Origin: an uncultured Actinomycetes bacterium
GTDB lineage: Bacteria; Actinomycetota; Acidimicrobiia; Acidimicrobiales; RAAP-2
Assembly (NCBI GenBank): GCA_903924205.1
Contig: CAIYAP010000005.1
Span: 81,085 to 145,084, forward strand
Length of the DNA: 64,000 nt
Direction: 5' to 3'
A program made the translations under genes and the position numbers. Shown piece after piece: positions 49,401 to 58,000 of this stretch. The notes beneath the pieces are model-generated. The model had not been told where the DNA came from. It saw only the letters and a program-made list of their open reading frames with translations, and did not search any database. Positions within the stretch are counted from its first letter, which is position 1; every line of letters begins with the position of its first letter.

Positions 49401-49848
49401 CAGCGTGAATGGTGGCGTGGCGTGGGCGAGTGCTCAAAACATCACCACCGGTAACACCGTCACCATTGGCGTGTTGACAAATGGGACGGCGTATCGCGTC
49501 GCTGTGCGTGCGGTGAATCAAGCGGGTCACTCGACATCGAGCAACGTGGTGACGGCCACTCCGTCCACGGTGCCGCTGGCTCCGATTATCACCTCGGTGA
49601 CGCTGAGCTCGAGCGCCACGGTCATTCACATTGGTGCGTTATCCACGGGCGGCTCAGGCATCACGGCGGTTCAGTACTCCCTCACGGGGGGTACGACCTG
49701 GACCAGCGTGGCAGCATCAGCGAGTACGCGCAGCATCACGATCGCCGCAGTGGCGCTGAAAAGGACTGTGAATATTGTTCTGCGGGCCGTCAACGCCAAC
49801 GGGCCGTCGCCGTCCAGCGTGCCGTACGCCGCGCGACGACTGAAGTAG
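46411..49848 (+). CDS. secreted fibronectin type III repeat protein, about 12 modules (start ATG 46411)
   Basis: AGGAGGGGA RBS, signal peptide MRQSTMRTSRRGSITAVMALVLSAGFTALSPAAFA; repeated PxAPTxVSVxxxxGSLSVSWSAPSxxGGSxITGYTVT...TGLTNGTxYxVxVTATN. Confidence 0.9.
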   Translation: MRQSTMRTSRRGSITAVMALVLSAGFTALSPAAFADASYPDSPTSVSVVPGNATLSVSWSAPADNGSAITGYSVTADDGVDTPSTCNSDASTTTCVVTGLTNATAYAVTVTATNDIGTSDPSSSVSGTPAAQAPSTVSGVLVTSGAESASVSWSAPSDNGASITGFFVTADNGTDTPTTCDVNGTTLSCNLTGLTNGIEYSITVTATNGAGTSSASIPVSVTPAAAPDAPTAVSVVASDGALSVSWSAPSTNGATISGYAVNVVHGSDTPFTCSAAGTASSCEVSGLVNGTTYAITVTATNSAGVSSPSTSIDGTPATTPGAPTDIIVAASSGSLSVSWSAPSDGGSSITGYTVTAAHGSDTPVTCTTDGSSTTCDLIGLTNGTAYLVSVSATNAMGTTNSDGAVTGTPAAAPSEPTDVSVVSQNGSLLVSWSSAEGNGATVTSYTITLTDGIDSPIVTTVSGSATSTTITGLTNGTTYSAIVTATNSQGEGSGSTPQDATPATTPGAPTDITVTPSDHSLSVSWSAPSNGGSDITGYTVTADNGVDTPSTCTTDGTTTTCDITELTNGSPYSVSVSATNAVGTTSSAGSVTATPATTPDAPTSLSVTTGNGSLIVTWDAPTFDGGASILSYVVSADNGVDAASTCTVTDGSNACTITGLTNGTDYSVTVTATNAQGGGTISDAVTGTPSTVPDAPTAIEAISGDSQITVNWTAPDNTGGSDITMYTATAYAPGYGYSSCNDVTGSLTCDITELYNGVDYTVTVVAINAQGASVSSGSDHATPAGSPTTPSDVTVTAGNGQISVSWSASDGNGSAITAYTASTSDGSSCDTTSALSCVITGLTNGTSYSISVVATNGFGDSSSSATVEATPATVPTAPRWLHGVAGNSTATLLWNASTSNGGAHIDAYNVSDLHGHGCTTSALTCTVTGLTNGTTYTFYVTAHNVMGNSAKSNSNIVIPLTTPSAPAISTWRPGNHQVILTVTPPTSNGGKPYYYEYSVNGGVAWASAQNITTGNTVTIGVLTNGTAYRVAVRAVNQAGHSTSSNVVTATPSTVPLAPIITSVTLSSSATVIHIGALSTGGSGITAVQYSLTGGTTWTSVAASASTRSITIAAVALKRTVNIVLRAVNANGPSPSSVPYAARRLK
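46531..49830 (+). repeat. tandem FnIII-encoding repeat array
   Basis: About 12 recurrences of the SWSAP...GLTNGT...VTATN unit; last two modules more degenerate. Confidence 0.88.
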
Positions 49849-50931
49849 TTACGAGCGACGAAGGCGAGCGATGACGTCGTCGACGACGTCACTCGTGGAC
49901 GACTCTCCGCCCAAGTCGAAGGTGCGCACGCCGGCGGCCGCGCCCTCCAATGTGGCTGAGCGCAGACGCTGCGCTGCGACCTTGTAACTCTCGTCGTTAT
50001 AGAAAATGGCGGCTTGATCGAGCAGAGCCGCGTTCGCCAGCAACATCGCCATCGGGTTGGCGACGTTCTTGCCTTCCAACGTGGGGGCGGTGCCGTGGGG
50101 CGCTTCGGCCATGGCGACGCGAGGTCGCAAGTTCTCGTCTAGCGACATCAGTACCGATTCGGCACCCGCAATAGATCCGAACATGGCGAGCACCATGTCG
50201 CTGAGGCAGTCGCCATCGCGGTTCAGGGCGGGAATGACGAGGGGATACTCGCTGGACTCGGTCAGGAGGCCGGCATAGGTGGCGTCGATGAGAGTCGGTC
50301 GATACGGCACGTTCGGGTGACGGCTCGCGGCGGCGTCCATTTCCTCCTTGAGCATTCCTTCGTACACCGGCGAGACAGTCCACTTAGGTCCTCCGTAAAC
50401 CGCACCACTCATTTGGGCGGCCATCTGGAAGGAGTATTCCGCCACATCGACGCAAATCGAACGTTCGATGCGCTCCGTGCGCCAGGCGGTCTCGTTCTTG
50501 CCCTCACCCTCACGACCTTCGAGGGCGCCGTAGGCATCGCCCACGGCCATACGAACCACCACAATGGGCTTCGCGACGCCCACGGAAGGAGTCACGCCCG
50601 GAATGCGCCGACCGGTGCGAACAATCACCGACCCGTTAATACCTTCACGCAGAAGTCGGTTCGGCGAGCCCACCCCGCCAATTTCGGGGGGCGTCACGGT
50701 GGCGGCCTTGAGGCCCAGCCCGGTGGCCGTCATCGCGTGAGCGGCTTCGCGGACAACGTCATTGTTAGTACGACGACGGTTCTCCAAGCTGAGATCAAAG
50801 TGCTGCAGAGTCAGAGAAACACCGAGAATCGCCGAATCGAAGACGCGGAGTGATTCGACGAGGAGCTCTTGGCCGGTTTGGTCGCCGTCGCAAACGATGA
50901 TGGTGGGGGTAGTGGGGTTTGCCATGGTCAC
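49849..50931 (-). CDS. isocitrate/isopropylmalate dehydrogenase family protein
   Basis: IIVCDGDQTGQELLVESLRVF; ALNRDGDCLSDMVLAMFGSIAGAESVLM; EAPHGTAPTLEGKNVANPMAMLLANAALL. Confidence 0.85.
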   Translation of the reverse strand: MTMANPTTPTIIVCDGDQTGQELLVESLRVFDSAILGVSLTLQHFDLSLENRRRTNNDVVREAAHAMTATGLGLKAATVTPPEIGGVGSPNRLLREGINGSVIVRTGRRIPGVTPSVGVAKPIVVVRMAVGDAYGALEGREGEGKNETAWRTERIERSICVDVAEYSFQMAAQMSGAVYGGPKWTVSPVYEGMLKEEMDAAASRHPNVPYRPTLIDATYAGLLTESSEYPLVIPALNRDGDCLSDMVLAMFGSIAGAESVLMSLDENLRPRVAMAEAPHGTAPTLEGKNVANPMAMLLANAALLDQAAIFYNDESYKVAAQRLRSATLEGAAAGVRTFDLGGESSTSDVVDDVIARLRRS

Positions 50932-51008
50932 AGTTTCGCAGACTAACGATGTTGTCTCGAAATCATGGAAGTTTCACGTTTTGCGCTCTCGAGGCGCTAC
51001 AGTTGGCT

Positions 51009-51587
51009 ATGAGACTTGCCCACCGCGTGCCGCCTCGTCCGGCTCAATGGACAGCGGTGGGCGTCGTGGCGGTAGCCATATTCTTGTTATTCCCCGTCAC
51101 GTCCCCCGCCATCTTGCGGTGGGCAGGTGGAACTTTTCAGCACCACACCTTCACTGCCATGTGGGCTGTTGACCCTAATAGGGCCATGGTGGGCTACAGC
51201 GCGGGTGATAGAGCGGTGGTCGCGGTGCAGAATCAAACGCGTCGAGTCCAGAATTATCACTGGCGTGCCACGTGCTCGCGGCGCAAGATTGCCAACGATT
51301 GGTTGCAAATCCCGAAAGGCGGCACGCGCTACATCACGCTGCGAACGAGGAACTGCCCGACGAATAAAATGACGGTCCGGATTCAAGGAACCAATGTGTG
51401 GGTGTCGATTAAATACATCACCGTGGCACGGTCGACCACGACGACGGCACCGGTCCCGACGAGTTTCCCTCTCTTGCAGTCTGAGACCACCACGACGGTG
51501 CCTGCAACGACAAGTACGGATCTCGTCACGACGACCACTCTTCCTGAGACCACCACCTCCAGTTCGACGACCACGACGGTGCCGTGA
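51009..51587 (+). CDS. membrane-anchored or secreted protein with Thr/Ser-rich C-terminal tail
   Basis: N-terminal TM AVGVVAVAIFLLFPVTS; tail STTTTAPVPTS...TTTTLPETTTSSSTTTTVP; TACAGT-N5-ATG. Confidence 0.65.
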   Translation: MRLAHRVPPRPAQWTAVGVVAVAIFLLFPVTSPAILRWAGGTFQHHTFTAMWAVDPNRAMVGYSAGDRAVVAVQNQTRRVQNYHWRATCSRRKIANDWLQIPKGGTRYITLRTRNCPTNKMTVRIQGTNVWVSIKYITVARSTTTTAPVPTSFPLLQSETTTTVPATTSTDLVTTTTLPETTTSSSTTTTVP

Positions 51588-53971
51588 TGTCAGACCACGG
51601 TTCATACGAATTCAGCGATGCTCTCGAGGCGGCCGAAGCGGCGGCCCTCGAACAGCAGATTGCCGAGTCCGAGGCTGAAGCCGCCGCGCTCGACCTAGAA
51701 CTAACGGGCGACCCCTGGGAAAAGCGGCTCGGAGGGTGGATCTGGTTAGCCCTCGCGACCATTGCCGTTCTGATTCAGGGCAAACACACCTGGACACCGG
51801 TTCAGATTTTCGTGGGCGCGACCTTGGTGATGCTCCCCGGCGCGACCTTGATGGCCATGTTCCGCCTCCGCACGGGAAGTACGGCAACACGAATCGTCGT
51901 CGCGGGCGCGTCAGGAATTTTTGCGATCACGGTGGTGGACTTCATCGTCAGCATGCTGGGGCCACACGTGGGAATTCAGCGTCCGCTGGACCCGACACCG
52001 CAAAAGTGGATCTGGCTCGTCGTGATTGCGGTGGGCTTGACCTACAACTCCTTCAAAAAACGAGACCCCTTCTCGCTGGTATTTGACCAAGTCACTCCCG
52101 CCCATTTAGGCGTCGGATCGCTACTAGCGCTATCGCCGATTTTGGCGGCGCTCGGTGCTGGCCAGCTCAACATGGGCAACTCCAATGTCGTCGCGTCCAT
52201 CAGCATGGCCCTTGCAGTCACCCTCATTACTTCCACGGTGTTCTTGGGTTGGCGCCACGACACGCGATTCCCCATGGCCACATCGATTTACATGGCATCG
52301 CTGGCGGTGGTGTTCGCGGAAACGCTGCGCGGCGATCATGTTCCCGGTTGGGACGTGCAGCAGGAATTCTCCACGATGACCAACACCATCGCGAAGGGTA
52401 TATGGGCAATCCCCACTAACCACGACCCCTATTCGTCGATGCTCTCGCTCACGGCCATGCCTGCCAGTTTCCACTCCTTGGTCAATCTTGACCCCAACAA
52501 CTACTGCCGCTTCGTCATCCCGATGTTGTTGGCGCTGGTACCCCTGGGCGTCTATGGCAAAGCCAAATCACTCCCTCGATTCATTTCGGCGCACAAGATT
52601 TCGGCCCGTCCCGGTATCGCCGCTCTCGTGGGAGCCGCCTTCGTTATCGGAGAAGCGTCATTCCCTGAGGAGATTCCGGCAGTGGGACGCCAAGCTCTCG
52701 CGAGCTTGATGTTGACGGCCGGTCTCGTGGTGTTGCTGGACCGCGCGACGGGACGTGGCGTGGCGAAGATTTATGCGACGGGTCTTTTCGCGTCTTTAGC
52801 CTGGGTGCACTACTCCTCGTCCTTCCTTATCTCGGGGTTCGTTTTTGGTGGTTGGTGTATCGCCGTTGCGTCGACGTGGTGGTTGAAGGGTCACCACATT
52901 TCTCCCAAAAAGATCCGTCGCCACCACGACGCCGAGCACATTTCTCGAAGCCGAATGCTCACGCTCCCCATGGTGGCAATCATCATTGGTTCTGCCGTCG
53001 TGTGGAACTTGGTCATCACGAAAAACAACGCGTTGCAGCGCCCGTCACAGGGCCTCGCTTCTGCGGGCCTCACCATCCAGGTCTCTATTCAAAAGGGCAG
53101 CGCCTCCGCGGCGTCGTACGAAAAGTACATCAACCAACAGATGAAGCAATTCAAGTGGTTCCACCCTTATCCGGGTGCGTCGACGTACCGCTTAGAAAAT
53201 GCCAAGGCGCCCACCGTGAAGCCGATCATCGCTCTGAAACCGAGCCAATGGAATCTCCTCCTCGTCGGATCGCGTGATATTCAAAATGTCCTTGCCGCAT
53301 TCGGTATTGCCTTCCTTGGCTGGGTCGGCATCGTGAAGCGGCGGTACTTTAATGCCGACTTGTTTGGCATCGGCGCTACTGCGCTCGTTATTGGCGCGGC
53401 GTTCAGATTCTCGGCCACCCTCGACGTCTTCTTCAGTCCGGCTCGTGCGGCGTACATGGTGTCGATCATTCTGGCCGTCTCCATCGCCGTCATGTTGGAC
53501 GAGATTCCCGAGCGATTCATCAAGTATGCCGCGTCGATTTCTATTCCGCTCACTGTCATTTTGGTGATGTCCTCCACCTTGGTCATCATTCCGTTGATTG
53601 GCGGATCACCCACCTACACCATGTCCACCATCGGTGAAGATGCTCAGCGTTTCATTGTGTACAGCCCCGAAATAGCTGGCGCCACGTGGCTTCGTGAGCA
53701 CACCACCGACAAGATGTTGGTGGAAGCGGACCGCTTTGGTTCGGTGGCGCTGCTGGCCGTGCCGCCACCGGCCAGCGTGATGAGTCAAATTGCCCCGCAA
53801 GGTATTGCCCGTTTCGCGTGGGTCTACACCACGCCGACGAACAATATTTTGGGAACCGCTCGAGGAGGCGCCTCAACTTTCGCGGTGGCCACCATCAAGT
53901 TTCCCGCGCCATTCTTCAACAACAATTTGTACTTGGTATATTCCAACGGCTCAACGCGGGTGTACCACTAA
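51584..53971 (+). CDS. large polytopic membrane protein, GT-C-like (start GTG 51584 or ATG 51587)
   Basis: Multiple TMs plus soluble C-terminal domain AGATWLREHTTDKMLVEADRFGSVALL; coupled to preceding gene. Confidence 0.65.
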   Translation: MMSDHGSYEFSDALEAAEAAALEQQIAESEAEAAALDLELTGDPWEKRLGGWIWLALATIAVLIQGKHTWTPVQIFVGATLVMLPGATLMAMFRLRTGSTATRIVVAGASGIFAITVVDFIVSMLGPHVGIQRPLDPTPQKWIWLVVIAVGLTYNSFKKRDPFSLVFDQVTPAHLGVGSLLALSPILAALGAGQLNMGNSNVVASISMALAVTLITSTVFLGWRHDTRFPMATSIYMASLAVVFAETLRGDHVPGWDVQQEFSTMTNTIAKGIWAIPTNHDPYSSMLSLTAMPASFHSLVNLDPNNYCRFVIPMLLALVPLGVYGKAKSLPRFISAHKISARPGIAALVGAAFVIGEASFPEEIPAVGRQALASLMLTAGLVVLLDRATGRGVAKIYATGLFASLAWVHYSSSFLISGFVFGGWCIAVASTWWLKGHHISPKKIRRHHDAEHISRSRMLTLPMVAIIIGSAVVWNLVITKNNALQRPSQGLASAGLTIQVSIQKGSASAASYEKYINQQMKQFKWFHPYPGASTYRLENAKAPTVKPIIALKPSQWNLLLVGSRDIQNVLAAFGIAFLGWVGIVKRRYFNADLFGIGATALVIGAAFRFSATLDVFFSPARAAYMVSIILAVSIAVMLDEIPERFIKYAASISIPLTVILVMSSTLVIIPLIGGSPTYTMSTIGEDAQRFIVYSPEIAGATWLREHTTDKMLVEADRFGSVALLAVPPPASVMSQIAPQGIARFAWVYTTPTNNILGTARGGASTFAVATIKFPAPFFNNNLYLVYSNGSTRVYH

Positions 53972-54840
53972 GCACGACGCCAGAGGGCTTCACGGAGAAT
54001 GCCCGCGCCGTAGGCGAATTGGTAGGTCACCGTACGCCACCCATCGAGTTTTCTCGCTCGCCACCACATTGCCAGTGGTAGCAACCACGAAGGTGGGAAC
54101 CAGAACGACGCGACGGCGATGGCGTACACCACACCATCTTTTTCATCCGCGATGAAGCGCCGCAGCGGCAGGTGATGATAGCGATACAGGCGAGTACGGC
54201 CCCGGCCATAGCGATGCGAACGCGACAGATTCTCGACGTAGCCACCCATCTCGTGAGTAATAGCGGCCGCGGGCTCGCACAAGATGGCGGTGCCGTGATC
54301 ACGCACGCGCCAACTCATATCCGTGTCTTCGGCAAAGCCGATCTCCTCGTTAAATCCTCCGAGTTCGGCGAGCACGCTGCGACGTATGGCCACGTTTGCC
54401 GTGATGAAGTCCTTGCGCTCTTCGCGCTCGCTCGTCCCGTATGACCAATGTGCGGTGGAATCGGACATGCGGACGGGTCCGGTCACGACGTCGTAGCTGT
54501 GGTCACGCAAGGGTTGCGTCAGCGTGGCAAACCAACCTTCCACCGGGATGCAGTGGGCGTCGAGATAAATAATGAGGTCCGTGTTGGATTCTTTCCATCC
54601 GACATTTCGTTGGTGGGCGATGGTTCGCATCGCGGGATCACCGAGATAGTTAATCCAGGTCACCTGGGGGAACTGGAGCCGTATGTCGTCGAGTCGGCCG
54701 TGCGAGGCATCGACGACGAGCACTCGATCGACGGATGACAAATCTTGGGACTCGAGGGCTCGCAGGGTGGCGACGATCTCTCGATCATCTCGATTGACAA
54801 TCACAATCGTGCTGGACAGATATTCCATGGTAGGAATCAT
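53968..54840 (-). CDS. family 2 glycosyltransferase
   Basis: STIVIVNRDDREIVATLRALESQDL...LIIYLDAHCIPVEGWFATL...FNEEIGFAEDTDMSWRVRDHG. Confidence 0.88.
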   Translation of the reverse strand: MIPTMEYLSSTIVIVNRDDREIVATLRALESQDLSSVDRVLVVDASHGRLDDIRLQFPQVTWINYLGDPAMRTIAHQRNVGWKESNTDLIIYLDAHCIPVEGWFATLTQPLRDHSYDVVTGPVRMSDSTAHWSYGTSEREERKDFITANVAIRRSVLAELGGFNEEIGFAEDTDMSWRVRDHGTAILCEPAAAITHEMGGYVENLSRSHRYGRGRTRLYRYHHLPLRRFIADEKDGVVYAIAVASFWFPPSWLLPLAMWWRARKLDGWRTVTYQFAYGAGILREALWRRA

Positions 54841-54865
54841 CGTAGGGCGGAGATAGTTTTAGTGA

Positions 54866-55897
54866 ATGCCCACGACGCCAGATATGACCGTGGTGGTGTG
54901 CAGCCACAATGGTGAACGCACCTTGGCCGCCTGCCTCGCAGCTCTGGCGCAGCTCGACGAGAGAGATCGATTCCAGATAGTGGTGGTGGACGATGGATCC
55001 ACCGATGACACAGGCGCCATCGCTGACGCCAGTGGGTTTGAGGTGATTCATCTGTCGCCAAATGGGGGTTTGTCAGCCGCACGCAATGCGGGAATTCGAG
55101 CGGCGAGGGCACCGCTCATTGCGTTTACTGACGACGACTGCGTGCCACCCCCGAACTGGGCGATGCAGCATCGAGACGCCTGGCGCTCGTTACCGTCAGA
55201 TGTGACGTGTCTCGGTGGTCAAGTGCGAGCCGCAGCGACTGATTCGCTAAATCGTCGCTACGTGGCGTGGCGAGAGCCCCTGCGACCCATTCCCATTGAC
55301 ATCAGCACGGGCGCATCCTTCGCCCAACGAATTGTTCGTTACGTTCGAGGACCGGAGAAATTTCAATCGAACGAGGGACCGCAACCAGTGGCCTCAGTCG
55401 TTGGCGCCAATATGTCGTATCGAGCCACCGCGTTGGCGCAGATAGGGGGCTTCAACCCGTCTCGCACTTTCTCGGGTGATGAAACCTGGGTGAGTCGTCA
55501 GCTTCGCGACGCCTTCGGTCCGCACACGGTGGTATGTCACCCGGACATTGACATGCGCCACGACTTCGACGTGAATTTTTCTGACACTCTGCGCCGATCG
55601 TTCCAATACGGAATTGGCTCAGGTCGAGACGCAGTGCTGCGTACCGAACCCCTTTCGCTTCAGCCGCTCGCGGGGGTCGTGGCATTGTCGTGGCTGCTGG
55701 CACCGTGGGTATGGCAGATACCCTTAGCAATAACTCTTTGTGTGCCGTGGCTCTTGTACCTAGATGCCCTCGCCGAATTGCGCCGAACCCGCAGTTCACT
55801 GATGTTCCCCTACATGGTGGTCGCCGAAGAGGCGTTCAATAACGTGGGATGGTTCGTCGGCGTCTGGCGAACGATGCGTCAGCGAGCACGTCGATAA
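54866..55897 (+). CDS. family 2 glycosyltransferase
   Basis: MTVVVCSHNGERTLAACLAALAQL...VVVDDGSTDDTGAIA...GGLSAARNAGIRAARAPLIAFTDDDCVPPPNW; TAGTTT-N6-ATG. Confidence 0.92.
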   Translation: MPTTPDMTVVVCSHNGERTLAACLAALAQLDERDRFQIVVVDDGSTDDTGAIADASGFEVIHLSPNGGLSAARNAGIRAARAPLIAFTDDDCVPPPNWAMQHRDAWRSLPSDVTCLGGQVRAAATDSLNRRYVAWREPLRPIPIDISTGASFAQRIVRYVRGPEKFQSNEGPQPVASVVGANMSYRATALAQIGGFNPSRTFSGDETWVSRQLRDAFGPHTVVCHPDIDMRHDFDVNFSDTLRRSFQYGIGSGRDAVLRTEPLSLQPLAGVVALSWLLAPWVWQIPLAITLCVPWLLYLDALAELRRTRSSLMFPYMVVAEEAFNNVGWFVGVWRTMRQRARR

Positions 55898-56982
55898 GCG
55901 GTAGTCGTCGCAGCGCCCACCGCGTCCCACGACCATGCGTTGGCCCACTCTTGCGCCGCGGCGGCTCTCGCGTCTCGCCCCTGTGGCCAGGTCTCGAGAA
56001 CATTCGCAATGGCATCACGCAGGCCCGTTGGTGACGAGGCGTCGTACCACACGGCAGCATCGCGAGGCGTGTCGGCGAGTGCGGGTAGGTCCGGAATGAT
56101 CATGGTCTTGCCATAGGCGCAGGCCATGCGCATGGTTGCGGAGTTGGTGATGTATCGAAAGGCAATCACGATGATGTCCATGCCGATGAGAAAGTCGGTG
56201 AGTTCGTCATCGGTGAAACGTCGATTCTCCCAGCGAGCGTCGTGGCCATCTGCTGCCAATGTGGCCACAGTGCCAGACAGCGTGGCGGCGAGCTGCGGAT
56301 CGCGAGCCTCGCCAAGAATGCGAAAATTGAAATGATGGGTCTTCGAGAGGTTGATGAGAGCGTGAGCGGTATCGTCAACCCCCTTGTAAGGGTCGATATG
56401 GCCGTACGCTCCGATGGCAATCTCATCACCGGATAGCCCCATGGCCGCACGAGCTGCCTCGCGTGACCGTTCTCGAACGACCACCGGGGCGCCCTCGGGA
56501 ATGACGGAAATCAATTCGGGTGGCACGCCAAATTGCGACACAATTGCTGCCTTCGCGGCAGGCGTGATGGTGATAACTCCGTCAAGGAAGCGCACCATCT
56601 GCTGACGGCAAAGTTGGTCATCGTCAAAGACGGCGTTCAATGGCACGACATCGTGCCAGGTGTAGATCACGGAAAATCGCCAGAGTTTCGCCCACGCCAA
56701 CCACGCGAGAAAGAGCCATCGTGACAGGTGTTTCACAATGGGGAGAGTGGTAGCCCAGGCCAAGTGAAACATGTAGACCCAATGGACATTGAGGGTGCGA
56801 GACCCGCGACATCGAGCCCACGCGAGACGCGGAAACGCGAGAGCGATATTCAACGATTGGCTTCCGGTAATGCGGAAATTGAAGAACCCGACGCTCTCCC
56901 CGTGGTGGCGCACGGCGTCGCTGAGAAGGGTGAGATAGGGATTCTCCGTATTTTGGGGAGCAATCAGAACCCGAGGAGTCAT
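55879..56982 (-). CDS. family 4 (GT-B) glycosyltransferase; start ATG 56982 likely
   Basis: VITITPAAKAAIVSQFGVPPELISVIPEGAP, EIAIGAYGHIDPYKGVDDTAHAL; MTPRVLIAPQNTENPYL start. Confidence 0.82.
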   Translation of the reverse strand: MTPRVLIAPQNTENPYLTLLSDAVRHHGESVGFFNFRITGSQSLNIALAFPRLAWARCRGSRTLNVHWVYMFHLAWATTLPIVKHLSRWLFLAWLAWAKLWRFSVIYTWHDVVPLNAVFDDDQLCRQQMVRFLDGVITITPAAKAAIVSQFGVPPELISVIPEGAPVVVRERSREAARAAMGLSGDEIAIGAYGHIDPYKGVDDTAHALINLSKTHHFNFRILGEARDPQLAATLSGTVATLAADGHDARWENRRFTDDELTDFLIGMDIIVIAFRYITNSATMRMACAYGKTMIIPDLPALADTPRDAAVWYDASSPTGLRDAIANVLETWPQGRDARAAAAQEWANAWSWDAVGAATTTAYRRAR

Positions 56983-56989
56983 GAAATCT

Positions 56990-58000
56990 CTAAAGGCCCT
57001 GAGCATGCAGGGCAGAGGTGACAACTGGTGCGATGTAATTCATGTACGCAATGGAGATGTGATCTTGGTCGACGTAGACGAGGTAGCTCTTCACGATGCT
57101 GGGACAGTAATTCCGACCTGGTTGTCCATATTGGCAGAACCACTTGTAGGTGCTGATGAGCGTCGCTCTCGCGATGGGGGCGGCGGCGAGGTCACGATTG
57201 ATGTACTGCTGATAGTTCCACTGATAGTTAGCTGACGGGAAGTAACTCGGCGAACAGGTCGTCACGACTTGCGTGGGGTGCACGCCAATGCACGTCGCCA
57301 TGTTGGTCGAGCCATTCATGTTCGGTGTCGTCTGCATGATGTAACGCTTGATGGACTTGTTGTTGTTGCTCAATAAGTCGAAGGTGTACTTCCACCCGTT
57401 GCCATACGTCGTCCACGCCGCACTATTTGCGCCACCACCATCCATGCCGAGTTGTGCCGAAATCAACGCGAGAGGATGCACCGCGATGATGGCCGCCGAG
57501 AGCTTCGAGTGATAGGTCGTGCACGATGCTGACGGAGTGGGCGACGGGGTAGTTCCGGGCGCAGGAATTTGAGATGAACAACCCGGGTAAACGAAAGCCA
57601 ACAACTTGTAGCCCAACTTCGTCATGGCGTAATTGATGGCGGGTAGCCAATTGCCCGCATTGGAATCACCAAACATCACGACCACTTTGGTGGACGTCGT
57701 CGCACCCAACACGCAGGGCGTCGGTTTCGCCACGTATGCGGGATTGCCCAGTGGATCGCACTTCGCACCGACCGCCGCGCCCTGCGCGTTGTACAAGCCA
57801 GCGGGACTTGAGAGTTGCTGGAGGGTTGGGGTGAGATTGCCGGGAACCTTGTTATTACTAGCTGCGGCCGTGATGGCGCTTTCAATTCCGGCCTGCGTGA
57901 CGGGGGGAATGGTCGTCGTGGTGCTGGCCGCGCCGCTGACGGTCGAGCACGTAGCGAGTGAGAGCGAGGCGATGGCAAGGCTGGCGAAAATTTTGCGCAT
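56990..58000 (-). CDS. secreted stand-alone SGNH-domain protein (acyltransferase-associated SGNH type)
   Basis: Signal peptide; VVVMFGDSNAGNWLPAINYAMTKLGYKLLAFVYPGCSS; C-terminal DQDHIS (D/H). Confidence 0.78.
   Translation of the reverse strand: MRKIFASLAIASLSLATCSTVSGAASTTTTIPPVTQAGIESAITAAASNNKVPGNLTPTLQQLSSPAGLYNAQGAAVGAKCDPLGNPAYVAKPTPCVLGATTSTKVVVMFGDSNAGNWLPAINYAMTKLGYKLLAFVYPGCSSQIPAPGTTPSPTPSASCTTYHSKLSAAIIAVHPLALISAQLGMDGGGANSAAWTTYGNGWKYTFDLLSNNNKSIKRYIMQTTPNMNGSTNMATCIGVHPTQVVTTCSPSYFPSANYQWNYQQYINRDLAAAPIARATLISTYKWFCQYGQPGRNYCPSIVKSYLVYVDQDHISIAYMNYIAPVVTSALHAQGL

Noticed and set aside
46511-49629. Minus-strand ORFs within the FnIII gene
   Set aside because: Repetitive antisense frames caused by the repeated FnIII codons; no start signals or family features.
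46531-49830. FnIII repeats considered as CRISPR-like or DNA-level tandem repeats
   Set aside because: Periodicity is protein-driven with diverged nucleotides and no identical repeat/spacer structure.
50458-50469. TCGAACGTTCGA palindrome considered as a second LexA site
   Set aside because: Lacks the N4 spacer of CGAAC-N4-GTTCG and lies inside the dehydrogenase coding sequence.
55328-55342. AACGAATTGTTCGTT imperfect palindrome considered as an SOS-like box
   Set aside because: Wrong spacing and inside glycosyltransferase coding sequence.
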